From assembly GCA_946533395.1 (NCBI GenBank), contig CAMNBU010000015.1, positions 1 to 50,247 on the forward strand: DNA of 50,247 nt, in the 5' to 3' direction. Made by a program: the position numbers and the translations under genes. This DNA is from UBA4292 sp002395865 (GTDB taxonomy: Bacteria > Bacillota > Clostridia > Lachnospirales > Lachnospiraceae). Below the pieces are notes generated by a model, which ran no database searches, was not told the DNA's origin, and saw only the letters and a program-made list of their open reading frames with translations. Positions 35,426 to 42,778 of this stretch are shown here, piece after piece. How positions within the stretch are numbered: the stretch's first letter is position 1; each line of letters opens with the position of its first letter.

Positions 35426-36130
35426 CTATTTCGTCGCCTTTATATAACAAAATACTACAATTCTTTCGGATGACTCGGCATCCAGACAGGTAGAGAGCGC
35501 CAGTATCCTGCCTTCGCCCTCGCCTGTAAATACAGCCGCGTGATCTCTTATATAACGCATGATATTTACATGGTCGAGATCAAAGACCGTCCTCTCTCTG
35601 GAGCTCACCTTCATCGAGGCGAATATCTCCAGCTCACAAACCTCCTCGGCACTTTCGCCGATGATGAGTGTACCTCTGCTGTGACTCCTCAGATACTCCT
35701 CATCCAGATATTCATCGAGCGCTCCGAACATCTTGCCGTAATCCATGTGATGTCCGTAGATCATCGAATACCAGTCCGAAAGATCCGAACTGCATCTGCA
35801 GTCCAGAAATATGCTCCCGGACAGTGAATAATCCCCAAAGGGATCGATATTCAGATAATACGTGTTGTTATCCGCCTGCATGACCGGATAATCGATATTC
35901 GTGCCGTCAATGGTGATCCAGGCCACCATCCCCTTCATGACCTGCTCCTCAACGGGGGCATCGTCCTCGCGGGGATGGGGCTTGTATTTCAGCACGCTCT
36001 CATCGATGGTATGGCTGAACAGGTAGTAATTGTCATACACCTGCCAAATGCCTATGAGCATCACAAAGCCGAACACGGCTATCATCAGCCATCCGTACAG
36101 CCCGTTCAGCCATTTCCAGAACCTGATCAA
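35426..36130 (-). CDS. Class B sortase of the pilus locus
   Basis: 234 residues, starting with TTG at 36130, five nt after the pilin stop; a purine-rich GAGGAAGAG in the pilin end may serve as ribosome site. The next ATG (36085) would cut the membrane helix, so TTG is preferred. N-terminal helix about 12-30. Sortase core: AWITIDGTNIDYPVMQ, YYLNIDPFGDYSLSGSIFLD, the catalytic His in MIYGHHMDYGKMFGALDEY near 126, catalytic Cys in LALSTCLDAESSERIVVF near 213, and Arg near 220. The extra helix and FGDYSLSGSIFLD are class B features. In FCT-3 type streptococcal islands a class B sortase (SrtC2) polymerises the pilin; the same role is inferred here. Confidence 0.88.
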   Translation of the reverse strand: MIRFWKWLNGLYGWLMIAVFGFVMLIGIWQVYDNYYLFSHTIDESVLKYKPHPREDDAPVEEQVMKGMVAWITIDGTNIDYPVMQADNNTYYLNIDPFGDYSLSGSIFLDCRCSSDLSDWYSMIYGHHMDYGKMFGALDEYLDEEYLRSHSRGTLIIGESAEEVCELEIFASMKVSSRERTVFDLDHVNIMRYIRDHAAVFTGEGEGRILALSTCLDAESSERIVVFCYIKATK

Positions 36131-36133
36131 GGC

Positions 36134-37540
36134 TTACTCTTCCTCTGACTTCTTTCTGTTGTTGACGATACCGAAGATGATACCTGCAAGACCGATAGCC
36201 ACGATACCTACGGAAGCTGCAACAGTCGTGAGCACGCCGGTAGGAATGGTGCCGTCCTTAGAGTTGGTGAAGGTGAGTCTTGCGGTACCTGTAAGACGGG
36301 AATCGGTAACCTGACTGTTATCACTATTCTTAACGCCGTCCGCATCGAGCCCATCTGTATTGTTAACCGTGACGTTCGACGTATAATCCTCTTTTTCTTC
36401 TGAAACTATGTATCCAAGTCCTTCAGGAATGCCATTTATCTCTATATTCTGACCGCTATGGAGATAAAAATCTTTGCCTTCAACAAGCTGAGCGTAGGTT
36501 ACATAACAATATGTCGTCGTACCTATGCTCATCTGATTAAGTTCTTTACCTTCACCATATCCGTTAGCCTTTTGCATGGCATTAAGACTTTCGCCATCCG
36601 GAACCGATGTGTAATCTGTTTTGGTTGCATCATTTTTTTCCGGATTCACATCAAAAGAACCCGTAACAATAAACCTATCATTCGCTCTTGCGTCAGTCAT
36701 TGTCAGAACGCCTTCTTCCGACGTATTAGTAAGTTTTACTGTAAATTTGAAGTATTTATCCCTTGATCCCTGATTACCTGTAACGTTCTTGTTAAACATA
36801 AGATCATGAGTAGTATACCAGTTGGTCATACCCGTTTTTTTATTCTCATTTACTTTCGTTGTTCCGATAACTGTATCACTATCATCCTTGATGACTTTAT
36901 CGATAATACTTGGAGTGTCAGTTCCCTCCTGAAGAACATATTCAGTCTGAGAAACTACCAGCGTACCATTATCATCCTTAACAGTCACAAAGAGTGTGTA
37001 CTCCCTGTCCCCTGTCGGGACACTTATGCCTCCGTCTGTAGGTGCTTCTTCAGTAATGATATATCGATATAGTCCGGGTTCAGGGAACTTTATTTCAGCG
37101 AAATTCACAGTAACCGTCTTAGTCGCAAATTTCTCGTCACTGTCATTGTCAGTCGTCCTAAATGCCACAGTCTTTGTATTAACATCCTTCTCCGGAGTTG
37201 TGGTATCAGTTGCCGAGAACGATACTACAGCCTTTCCATCTACTACAGCAATACCCTGTGTTTCATCAGGATTAAATGTTGGCGTACCTATACCAGCATA
37301 GCAGTTTATACTATTTACCCCTGTCGCAATTCCTTCTCCTGCGGTGATAGAAAAAACCGAAGTCACATTCGGAACAGTCGCGTCACTATCCATTACCAGA
37401 TACTTGTCAAATGTAGTTGTTGTTCCCTGAGCCTGCTTTTCCTCAGGATAGTTGCCCGCCCCCGCCGTAAGCGGCGCGATAACCATTGTCGTGAGCATCA
37501 TCGCAGAAGCAACTGAAGCCGCTAATTTCCTTGTTTTCAT
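36134..37540 (-). CDS. Major pilin, FctA-like, sortase substrate
   Basis: 468 residues. Signal peptide about 4-28 (LAASVASAMMLTTMVIAPLTAGAG). Two Ig-like pilin domains. The first includes VNFAEIKFPEPGLYRYIITEEAPTDGG, read in pieces: FPEPGLYRYIITE is the Spy0128-type signature with the bond-catalysing Glu near 164. The second includes LMFNKNVTGNQGSRDKYFKFTV, a strand with Lys residues suited to isopeptide or pilin linkage. The C-terminus is IPTGV (about 432-436), a hydrophobic helix and NNRKKSEEE. GGAGG is 7 nt before the ATG. It lies between the inactive signal-peptidase gene and the sortase, as fctA does. Confidence 0.85.
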   Translation of the reverse strand: MKTRKLAASVASAMMLTTMVIAPLTAGAGNYPEEKQAQGTTTTFDKYLVMDSDATVPNVTSVFSITAGEGIATGVNSINCYAGIGTPTFNPDETQGIAVVDGKAVVSFSATDTTTPEKDVNTKTVAFRTTDNDSDEKFATKTVTVNFAEIKFPEPGLYRYIITEEAPTDGGISVPTGDREYTLFVTVKDDNGTLVVSQTEYVLQEGTDTPSIIDKVIKDDSDTVIGTTKVNENKKTGMTNWYTTHDLMFNKNVTGNQGSRDKYFKFTVKLTNTSEEGVLTMTDARANDRFIVTGSFDVNPEKNDATKTDYTSVPDGESLNAMQKANGYGEGKELNQMSIGTTTYCYVTYAQLVEGKDFYLHSGQNIEINGIPEGLGYIVSEEKEDYTSNVTVNNTDGLDADGVKNSDNSQVTDSRLTGTARLTFTNSKDGTIPTGVLTTVAASVGIVAIGLAGIIFGIVNNRKKSEEE

Positions 37541-37639
37541 AGTTTTTCCTCCATATTTTAATAATTCGGTTGATTTTTGTTTTATTTATTAAAGTCATCC
37601 AGAGCTTTCGCTTCTGAATCACTATTAATTCGTATTCCT

Positions 37640-38239
37640 TTAAATACCCCGCATTCGCATGGTAAATACCACCGCTCCCTCGACATCGGTCTGCGGGATG
37701 CCGCCGTAGGTCCTGCTGTCGGATATGTCGCTGCGGTAGTCGTTCAGGACGAATACGCAGTTATCGGGGACCGAGTAGGGGAAGCTGATCGCCGACCCTT
37801 CTGTCGGCGTGGGATATACCACATTTTCGGATATACCGTAGCCGTTCACCGATATGAAATCGTTGGTGATATTTACTTTATCACCTCCGAAGGCTATCAC
37901 GCGCCCGTATCTGGCCTCGCCGTCGTGCTTATAGACCACCATGGTGCCTTGCCGGTAATCGGCCAGCCTGTACACAAGGCACAGGTCACCGTCCCTTATG
38001 GAAGGGTACGCGATGTTGGTGTGACAGACATGAAAGGCTGCGACGTATTGTAATATCAGAAATACCGCAAGCGCGGTGAGCCCCAGCTTTATGAAAAAAG
38101 ACAGGGCGTAGTACCACGCAGTTCTCTTCTTCTTTTTCTTTTTCGGAGGTGACTCCGGGATCTTCGGGGGCTCCTGTGTCGGAGACTCGCCCACATCCAC
38201 ATCGAGCTCTCCGAGCTCTATAAGTTCTTCCGTTGCCAT
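37640..38239 (-). CDS. Signal peptidase I homologue without catalytic dyad (SipA-like pilus accessory protein)
   Basis: 199 residues from the ATG at 38239 (AAGGG 8 nt upstream). A cytoplasmic acidic then Lys-rich start (KKKKKKRT) precedes one membrane helix (about 43-66). The external domain follows type I signal peptidase: NIAYPSIRDGDLCLVYR in place of SMxPTLxxGD, YGRVIAFGGDKVNI in place of the KRVIGxPGD box, and NDYRSDISDSRTYGGI for GDNRxxSxDSRxxG. By alignment the catalytic Ser position holds Ile-76 (next to Asn-75) and the catalytic Lys position holds Gly-112. Streptococcal SipA in pilus islands has also lost this dyad and acts as an assembly factor. First gene of the pilus operon. Confidence 0.82.
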   Translation of the reverse strand: MATEELIELGELDVDVGESPTQEPPKIPESPPKKKKKKRTAWYYALSFFIKLGLTALAVFLILQYVAAFHVCHTNIAYPSIRDGDLCLVYRLADYRQGTMVVYKHDGEARYGRVIAFGGDKVNITNDFISVNGYGISENVVYPTPTEGSAISFPYSVPDNCVFVLNDYRSDISDSRTYGGIPQTDVEGAVVFTMRMRGI

Positions 38240-38270
38240 ATTGTTTACCCTTAGAGGTTTCGATTCTGTT

Positions 38271-38299
38271 ATAATACCACTTTTCGTTCCGGTCTTCAA
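38271..38299 (-). promoter_or_regulatory. Promoter of the pilus operon
   Basis: Minus-strand -35 TTGAAG (38299-38294), 17-bp spacer, -10 TATTAT (38276-38271), 31 bp before the SipA-like ATG. It is the only strong promoter before the five pilus genes. Confidence 0.72.
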
Positions 38300-38323
38300 G
38301 TATTTATTAAAAATTCATAAAGT

Positions 38324-38341
38324 CCCATAGCAGTCTATGAG
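38324..38341 (-). terminator. Short hairpin between the sensor kinase and the pilus promoter
   Basis: CCCATAG (38324-38330) pairs with CTATGAG (38335-38341) around CAGT, with one wobble. On the minus strand GACTTTATGAATTTTTAAT follows. It could be a weak terminator of the regulatory operon or a regulator site just upstream of the pilus promoter. Confidence 0.35.
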
Positions 38342-38370
38342 GCTTGCACACGGCTTCACTTCCTGATGCA

Positions 38371-39804
38371 CTACTTGAATATCGAATCGAATGCATCCAT
38401 CTCCTTCTGGTTCTCATAATCCTTCAGCGTCTTGTCGAGCTCGGAATTGTCCGTGATCTCCGCGTCCGGAGGATTCTTCATAGCAGGCTTGGGAGCCTCC
38501 GCGAACTGTGCCAGAACATCGTCCTGCAGAAGGAGCCGCACGATAAAGGTGCCGTCCTTGTCGCTGCAGTCGAACACAGCTCCGTTCTTCTCGGCAAATA
38601 TCATGATGGACTGCATACCGAGGCCGTGTCCCTCACCCTTCGCGGACACAGGGATATGGTGTATCTCGTCGTATATTATCTCGCCGAGAAAAGAGTTAGT
38701 TATCTCGAATATGAGCTTGTTGCCCTTTTTAAGAGCCAAAAATGTCACCTTCGGATCCTTTTTGACTGTCTTCGCAGCCAGAACCGCATTCTCCAGCAGG
38801 TTTGAGAGCACCATCGCCAGCTCCATCTCGCGCACGGGAAGCTTCTCCGGTATATCCGCCTGAACGCTGACGGCTATCTTGCTTCTTTCGCATTCCGCAA
38901 CATAGGCCTCGAGGATACAGTTTATAACGACATTCTTGCAGAAGGTCCTCGCTATGGTCTGTTCCACAGTGTCCAGATGCGAATCGAGTATACTGGTCGC
39001 GATATCATACTCGCCATCCTCTATGAGCTGTCTGACAAGATTCACGAGATGTCTCTCGTTATGCCTTATGATAGCCGAATCCTGCTCCTTTTGTCCAAGG
39101 ATATCCACCCTTGTCTTCATCTGCTCGATCAGCAGCTCGTACTCCTGATTGCTGTAATACAGGTTCAGGTTATTGGTCTGATAGTCCATTATCTTCAGAG
39201 CCAGATAATACGATGATATGCAGAGAAGACTTACAAACACGGCCGTGACCATATTAAGCGGGCTGTCGGAGAAATTCTGCGGCCATACGCGAAGTGAATA
39301 GATGCTGCAGTAAAAAGCCAGGGGCACCAGGAAAAGCGATATCCATGGAAAGGTCCTGTCCATGTAGAGCTTCCTCATCCTGTTGCCGTAGTAGATGATG
39401 GCGACCACGAGCATGATGGCATGTATCGCAAGACTCACCAGTATCACCAGAGGAAGCCTCACCTGATACGCCACGCTATCCGGTATGTACTGGAACATGA
39501 CGCTTCCGATGATATTGCCCGGTGTGGAGAATACCGCGCCGGAGAAGCAGATGATGAGTATCTTTCTCTCAAAGCCCTTCAGAATGAGCATGCTCACGGT
39601 GATCATGAAGAGTGCCTGAAACGCTATCCTGACAACACCCAAAGGCCCCGGCAGATTTAAAAACTCCGGAGCCACAAGCAGAGCCAAAAGAAAAGTCATC
39701 AGACCGGCCAGCCTCTTTTTGCCGCACTGCGAGCTGTACTGGGAACCTATGAACACACAGGCTGCCAGATGCGCTATCGAATTCAGGATAATGGTATTCG
39801 TCAT
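38371..39804 (-). CDS. AgrC-like sensor histidine kinase (GHKL)
   Basis: 477 residues. Six or seven membrane segments fill the first 200 residues, then a coiled region and the His-box DSAIIRHNERHLVNL (His near 248). The ATPase has the N-box LAMVLSNLLENAVLAA near 336, and GEGHGLGMQSIMIFAE near 394. The short GHKL ATPase and polytopic sensor are typical of AgrC/ComD/NatK kinases that work with LytTR regulators, often for peptide signals. No AgrB or AgrD gene is adjacent. The ATG lies 3 nt after the regulator stop. It is the last gene of the set directly upstream of the pilus operon. Confidence 0.88.
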   Translation of the reverse strand: MTNTIILNSIAHLAACVFIGSQYSSQCGKKRLAGLMTFLLALLVAPEFLNLPGPLGVVRIAFQALFMITVSMLILKGFERKILIICFSGAVFSTPGNIIGSVMFQYIPDSVAYQVRLPLVILVSLAIHAIMLVVAIIYYGNRMRKLYMDRTFPWISLFLVPLAFYCSIYSLRVWPQNFSDSPLNMVTAVFVSLLCISSYYLALKIMDYQTNNLNLYYSNQEYELLIEQMKTRVDILGQKEQDSAIIRHNERHLVNLVRQLIEDGEYDIATSILDSHLDTVEQTIARTFCKNVVINCILEAYVAECERSKIAVSVQADIPEKLPVREMELAMVLSNLLENAVLAAKTVKKDPKVTFLALKKGNKLIFEITNSFLGEIIYDEIHHIPVSAKGEGHGLGMQSIMIFAEKNGAVFDCSDKDGTFIVRLLLQDDVLAQFAEAPKPAMKNPPDAEITDNSELDKTLKDYENQKEMDAFDSIFK

Positions 39805-39807
39805 CCC

Positions 39808-40554
39808 CTAGTTCTCTCTTCCTGTCGCCATGAACTGAAGATAGCTCTGTTTTACCGAGGATGCCTGCTGGCGACTTACAGGTATAAGCACCTCTTTGGT
39901 CGAATTGGCAGCCTGAACTGTCAGGCTGGTGGATGAATAGGTCTTTATATAGGCCATATTGACAAGGAACGACTTATGGGTCATGAGGAAATTACCCGTG
40001 TCCACGAGCTCCCCGACCACCTCATTGAATGTGCCGCGCAGGTAGATAGACACTATCTCCTGTCCGTCCACGAGATGGACGATCATCTTCCGCGAGCTCA
40101 TCTCTATGTAGAGTATATTCTCGTGCTTGACTATGCTTACGCCCTTCGCGGTCTTCACCGAGTAGTATCTCGAGCCCCTGCCCTTCAGCTTAAGCGCATA
40201 GTCTAAAGCCTCGAAAAGCTTCTGAGTGACCACAGGCTTTATGATATATCTCTCCGCATGGAGCGAGTACGCCTCAAGTGCAAACTCGGTGGAGGTGGTC
40301 AGGAATATTATGACCGTATCCGGATACCGGTTCTTCAGTCTTGCCGCAAGATCGATACCGCTCATCATGGGCATGACGATATCCAGAACAGCCACATCGA
40401 AACGGTTGCTCTCCCACTCGCGGAGCAGTTCCATGGGGTTCTGGTACGTCACGAAGAAGATGCTCTCCTCCTCGTGCCTTCTCTGATATTCGGTCAGCTG
40501 CTCCTTAAGCGAAGCTATCTCTCTCTCATCGTCGTCACAAATGGCTAATCTCAT
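39808..40554 (-). CDS. LytTR-family response regulator
   Basis: 248 residues. Receiver domain: acidic DDD at 7-9, phosphoacceptor Asp-58 in VAVLDIVMP, Thr in FLTTSTEFA, Lys in ERYIIKPV near 111. From about 145 a LytTR DNA-binding domain: SIVKHENILYIEMSSRKMIVH, LRGTFNEVVGELVDTGNFLMTHKSFLVNMAYIKT in pieces, ending in VPVSRQQASSVKQSYLQF. LytTR regulators bind pairs of direct repeats upstream of target promoters. Given the position, the pilus promoter is a candidate target. The ribosome site AAGGAG is 5 nt before the ATG. Confidence 0.92.
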   Translation of the reverse strand: MRLAICDDDEREIASLKEQLTEYQRRHEEESIFFVTYQNPMELLREWESNRFDVAVLDIVMPMMSGIDLAARLKNRYPDTVIIFLTTSTEFALEAYSLHAERYIIKPVVTQKLFEALDYALKLKGRGSRYYSVKTAKGVSIVKHENILYIEMSSRKMIVHLVDGQEIVSIYLRGTFNEVVGELVDTGNFLMTHKSFLVNMAYIKTYSSTSLTVQAANSTKEVLIPVSRQQASSVKQSYLQFMATGREN

Positions 40555-40567
40555 TCAGACTCCTTTG

Positions 40568-41518
40568 CTAAAAAATACCTCTCTTTGGCTTGTTGATCGT
40601 CAGTATGCGGCTGTTCTCCAGATTTAAAAGGCACAGCATCCTGACGGCATCCCGGTGCTCGGGCTTAGCCATATAGTAGCAGTAGGTATCCATCACGGAC
40701 AGCATATCCGTGATTCTCCCCTCTATCTTGAAATTCGTATAACCCATGGGAACATACACGTTCCACAGCTTCTCCCTGTCCACGAAAGTGGAGAAATTGC
40801 AGATGCTGTACAGTGTGGGAAGATGCTCGAACTTGCACTCCCACTTGGCTATCGGCTTTCTCTTCGCCGGCGGAAGCTTTCTGTTCTCGAGCTCCGTCAT
40901 CTGCTGTCTGGCGAGGAAGCGATAATGCTCTCCGCGCCTTCTGCAGTTCGGCTCGCAGCAGGGATTGATCAGTATTTCGCACTTGTCCTTCTTCTCTATC
41001 CCCTGCAGAAAATCGAATTTATTATTGAAATTATAATCAAGTACCACGAGCTCGTAGTCTTTGTCAAGCTCGGCATTGAGCGCTGCGGGATCTCTTATCT
41101 CCTTGCAGGTGCTCGAGCAGACCCGGTACTTCGGATAATTCTTCCTGATGTACTCCTCGAGAACGGGGGATACCACCAGCACCTGATTGAAGCCTCCGTC
41201 GGCAGCCATCATACAGAAATTGCAGTATCTGTCGTCGAGCTCCTTCTCGGTGATGAGCGGGTTCGTGTATGTGTATCTTATGGGTACTCCGGCTGCATTC
41301 GCGTCGTGTATAACATGCCTGATAAAGCCTGCGTCACACTGATCGTCTATGCTCACCCTTCCGCCGTTCCACATCGAGCAGGGAAACTCCCCGTAGAAGG
41401 AGCCGATCGTCGCCCCCTCCATAAAATACGAGGGGTACTTGCTCATCAGCGACAAAAAGATCATATTCAGCGGAAAATTATACCGAAGCCCCGGAAGATG
41501 AAATTTCACTTCAGCCAT
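40568..41518 (-). CDS. U32-peptidase-like TIM-barrel protein of unknown function
   Basis: 316 residues, soluble. NPCCEPNCRRRGEHYRFLARQQ near 186 and the MGYTNFKIEGR segment near 271 resemble U32 family proteins (collagenase-like or tRNA-modifying), which end a barrel strand with FKIEGR. YCNFCMMAADGG adds more cysteines, so an iron-sulfur or zinc site is possible. The N-terminal part (FPLNMIFLSLMSKYPSYF) is not typical. Function cannot be assigned. GGAGG is 13 nt before the ATG, a loose spacing. It lies between the TPM-like gene and the response regulator and is probably co-transcribed with both. Confidence 0.5.
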   Translation of the reverse strand: MAEVKFHLPGLRYNFPLNMIFLSLMSKYPSYFMEGATIGSFYGEFPCSMWNGGRVSIDDQCDAGFIRHVIHDANAAGVPIRYTYTNPLITEKELDDRYCNFCMMAADGGFNQVLVVSPVLEEYIRKNYPKYRVCSSTCKEIRDPAALNAELDKDYELVVLDYNFNNKFDFLQGIEKKDKCEILINPCCEPNCRRRGEHYRFLARQQMTELENRKLPPAKRKPIAKWECKFEHLPTLYSICNFSTFVDREKLWNVYVPMGYTNFKIEGRITDMLSVMDTYCYYMAKPEHRDAVRMLCLLNLENSRILTINKPKRGIF

Positions 41519-41539
41519 ATCCGGTAACCAACCTCCGTA

Positions 41540-42520
41540 TTACATGCGGTAATCATTCTGCGGTATATAACCTGTCGGTATGGCCGTGCCGCAGAACGGG
41601 CAGACATTGCCCGTGCCCTCTATGTACTTGCAGCCGCAGTAGTTGCAGGTGACCTCGGGCTGCATCTCCGAATACTCGTACGCGCCCCTGTACTTTCTGT
41701 TGGGATCGTAGAATACCATGAAGAAGCAGTGGATACCGATAAATAATGTCACGAATATGGTCACTGCGACCATCTCGCCGTCCACGTAGCTGTCCATGAT
41801 GGAGGGCGTGGTGGCGTCAAACGCCTTCGCTATAGCCACTCCCACATCACTCTCGTCCTCAAGCAGCTTCTGAAGTTTATCGGTAAATTTATTCGCCCTG
41901 CTCTCGGTTATGATGGGGTCGGTGTCATTGCCCTGCATACCCTCCCAGGACCAGTCGCCTCCCTTCGCGGGAATCGAATAGACGATGAGCCAGTGCTTCT
42001 CGTCGCTGTTGTACATATTCACGTAGGCGCTGAAGGCATATCTCTCCAGATCCTTGTAGCTCGCCTTCCACTGCTCGTTATATACCGTGATAACAGCCGG
42101 CGCGATACCGGTCTTCTTCCAGAAAGCTTCAAGGCTCTCCCCGAGCGCCTCCTCGTCGGCTATGACACCCGCGCCGTCCTCTATCACAATACCTGTCCCG
42201 CACGAATCCTCAAGCGGCTTCGGCGATACGAAGCACGACTTGAACATGAATGCCATGAGTATGAAGAAGGGGATATAGAAAAGCAGCAGCAGATATCTCG
42301 CAGGACTTCTCTGCTTCCTGACATCGTAGTTCGCGTACACATACATGGGTGCGCGCCTTCTCCTGTGGTATATGACGTATCTCCTCGCCCCGGGGAAATA
42401 CGTGCTCGAGCTTCTGTTCACGGGACCGGTATGTCCACCGCTCCTGCTGCCGGATCTGCTTGAATGATATGAATGGTGCGAACCGCCACCGTGAGAACCG
42501 CCTCCTGATGAATGGGGCAT
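41540..42520 (-). CDS. TPM-domain-like membrane protein with C-terminal zinc ribbon
   Basis: 326 residues from the ATG at 42520 (GGAGGTG 7 nt upstream; an ATG 49 codons earlier lies in the promoter). The N-terminus is Gly/Ser/His-rich (HSSGGGSHGGGSHHSYHSS), followed by an Arg-rich segment and a membrane helix near 95-115. External or cytoplasmic residues of about 130-250 resemble a TPM domain (GTGIVIEDGAGVIADEEALGE, FWKKTGIAPAVITVYN, WLIVYSIPAKGGDWSWEGMQG). A second helix lies near 258-278, and a zinc ribbon CNYCGCKYIEGTGNVCPFCG ends the protein. TPM proteins are often membrane-quality or phosphatase-like; the function here is unknown. First gene of the likely operon with the U32-like and two-component genes. 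Confidence 0.7.
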   Translation of the reverse strand: MPHSSGGGSHGGGSHHSYHSSRSGSRSGGHTGPVNRSSSTYFPGARRYVIYHRRRRAPMYVYANYDVRKQRSPARYLLLLFYIPFFILMAFMFKSCFVSPKPLEDSCGTGIVIEDGAGVIADEEALGESLEAFWKKTGIAPAVITVYNEQWKASYKDLERYAFSAYVNMYNSDEKHWLIVYSIPAKGGDWSWEGMQGNDTDPIITESRANKFTDKLQKLLEDESDVGVAIAKAFDATTPSIMDSYVDGEMVAVTIFVTLFIGIHCFFMVFYDPNRKYRGAYEYSEMQPEVTCNYCGCKYIEGTGNVCPFCGTAIPTGYIPQNDYRM

Positions 42521-42574
42521 GACTGTCACCTCCGTCTCAATTACCCTGCGGGCTCCCCGTAGGTATTTGGTCTC

Positions 42575-42603
42575 ATTATAGTTTAATAATAATAAAAATT
42601 CAA
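42575..42603 (-). promoter_or_regulatory. Promoter of the TPM-U32-RR-HK operon
   Basis: Minus-strand -35 TTGAAT (42603-42598), 17-bp spacer, -10 TATAAT (42580-42575), about 55 bp before the ATG. Confidence 0.68.
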
Positions 42604-42638
42604 TAAAAAAATGAAAATCACGTGCAATATACACACCG

Positions 42639-42657
42639 ATGTCCAACACATGTCCAA
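42639..42657. repeat. Two direct repeats one helical turn apart upstream of the TPM promoter
   Basis: ATGTCCAA occurs at 42639-42646 and 42650-42657, an 11-bp period. They lie about 36 bp upstream of the leftward -35 and 34 bp upstream of the rightward -35, so they could be an activator site serving either promoter. Confidence 0.4.
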
Positions 42658-42690
42658 TAATGATCAAAAAGAAATTTTATGTTTTTTTCC

Positions 42691-42719
42691 TTGACTAACA
42701 CCTTTTTATAATGGATAAT
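42691..42719 (+). promoter_or_regulatory. Promoter of the DHH gene
   Basis: Plus-strand -35 TTGACT (42691-42696), 17-bp spacer, -10 GATAAT (42714-42719), 60 bp before the ATG. Confidence 0.6.
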
Positions 42720-42778
42720 ATATTCATAAGTGCAGTTGTTTCTGCAAAGAATCGTGAAAGATTGGGGATGAAATCAAC

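Noticed and set aside
28789..37540. LPxTG-anchored proteins
   Set aside because: Neither the pilin nor the tip protein has LPxTG; both have (I/V)PTGV.
37541..37639. Terminator or separate promoter between the SipA-like gene and the major pilin
   Set aside because: Only a bulged CAGA-GC/GCTCTG stem without a U-run and no convincing -35/-10 pair are present, so the five genes are treated as one operon.
38371..40554. Complete Agr-type quorum sensing system
   Set aside because: Only the kinase and regulator are present. No AgrB-like protease or AgrD-like peptide was found on either strand nearby.
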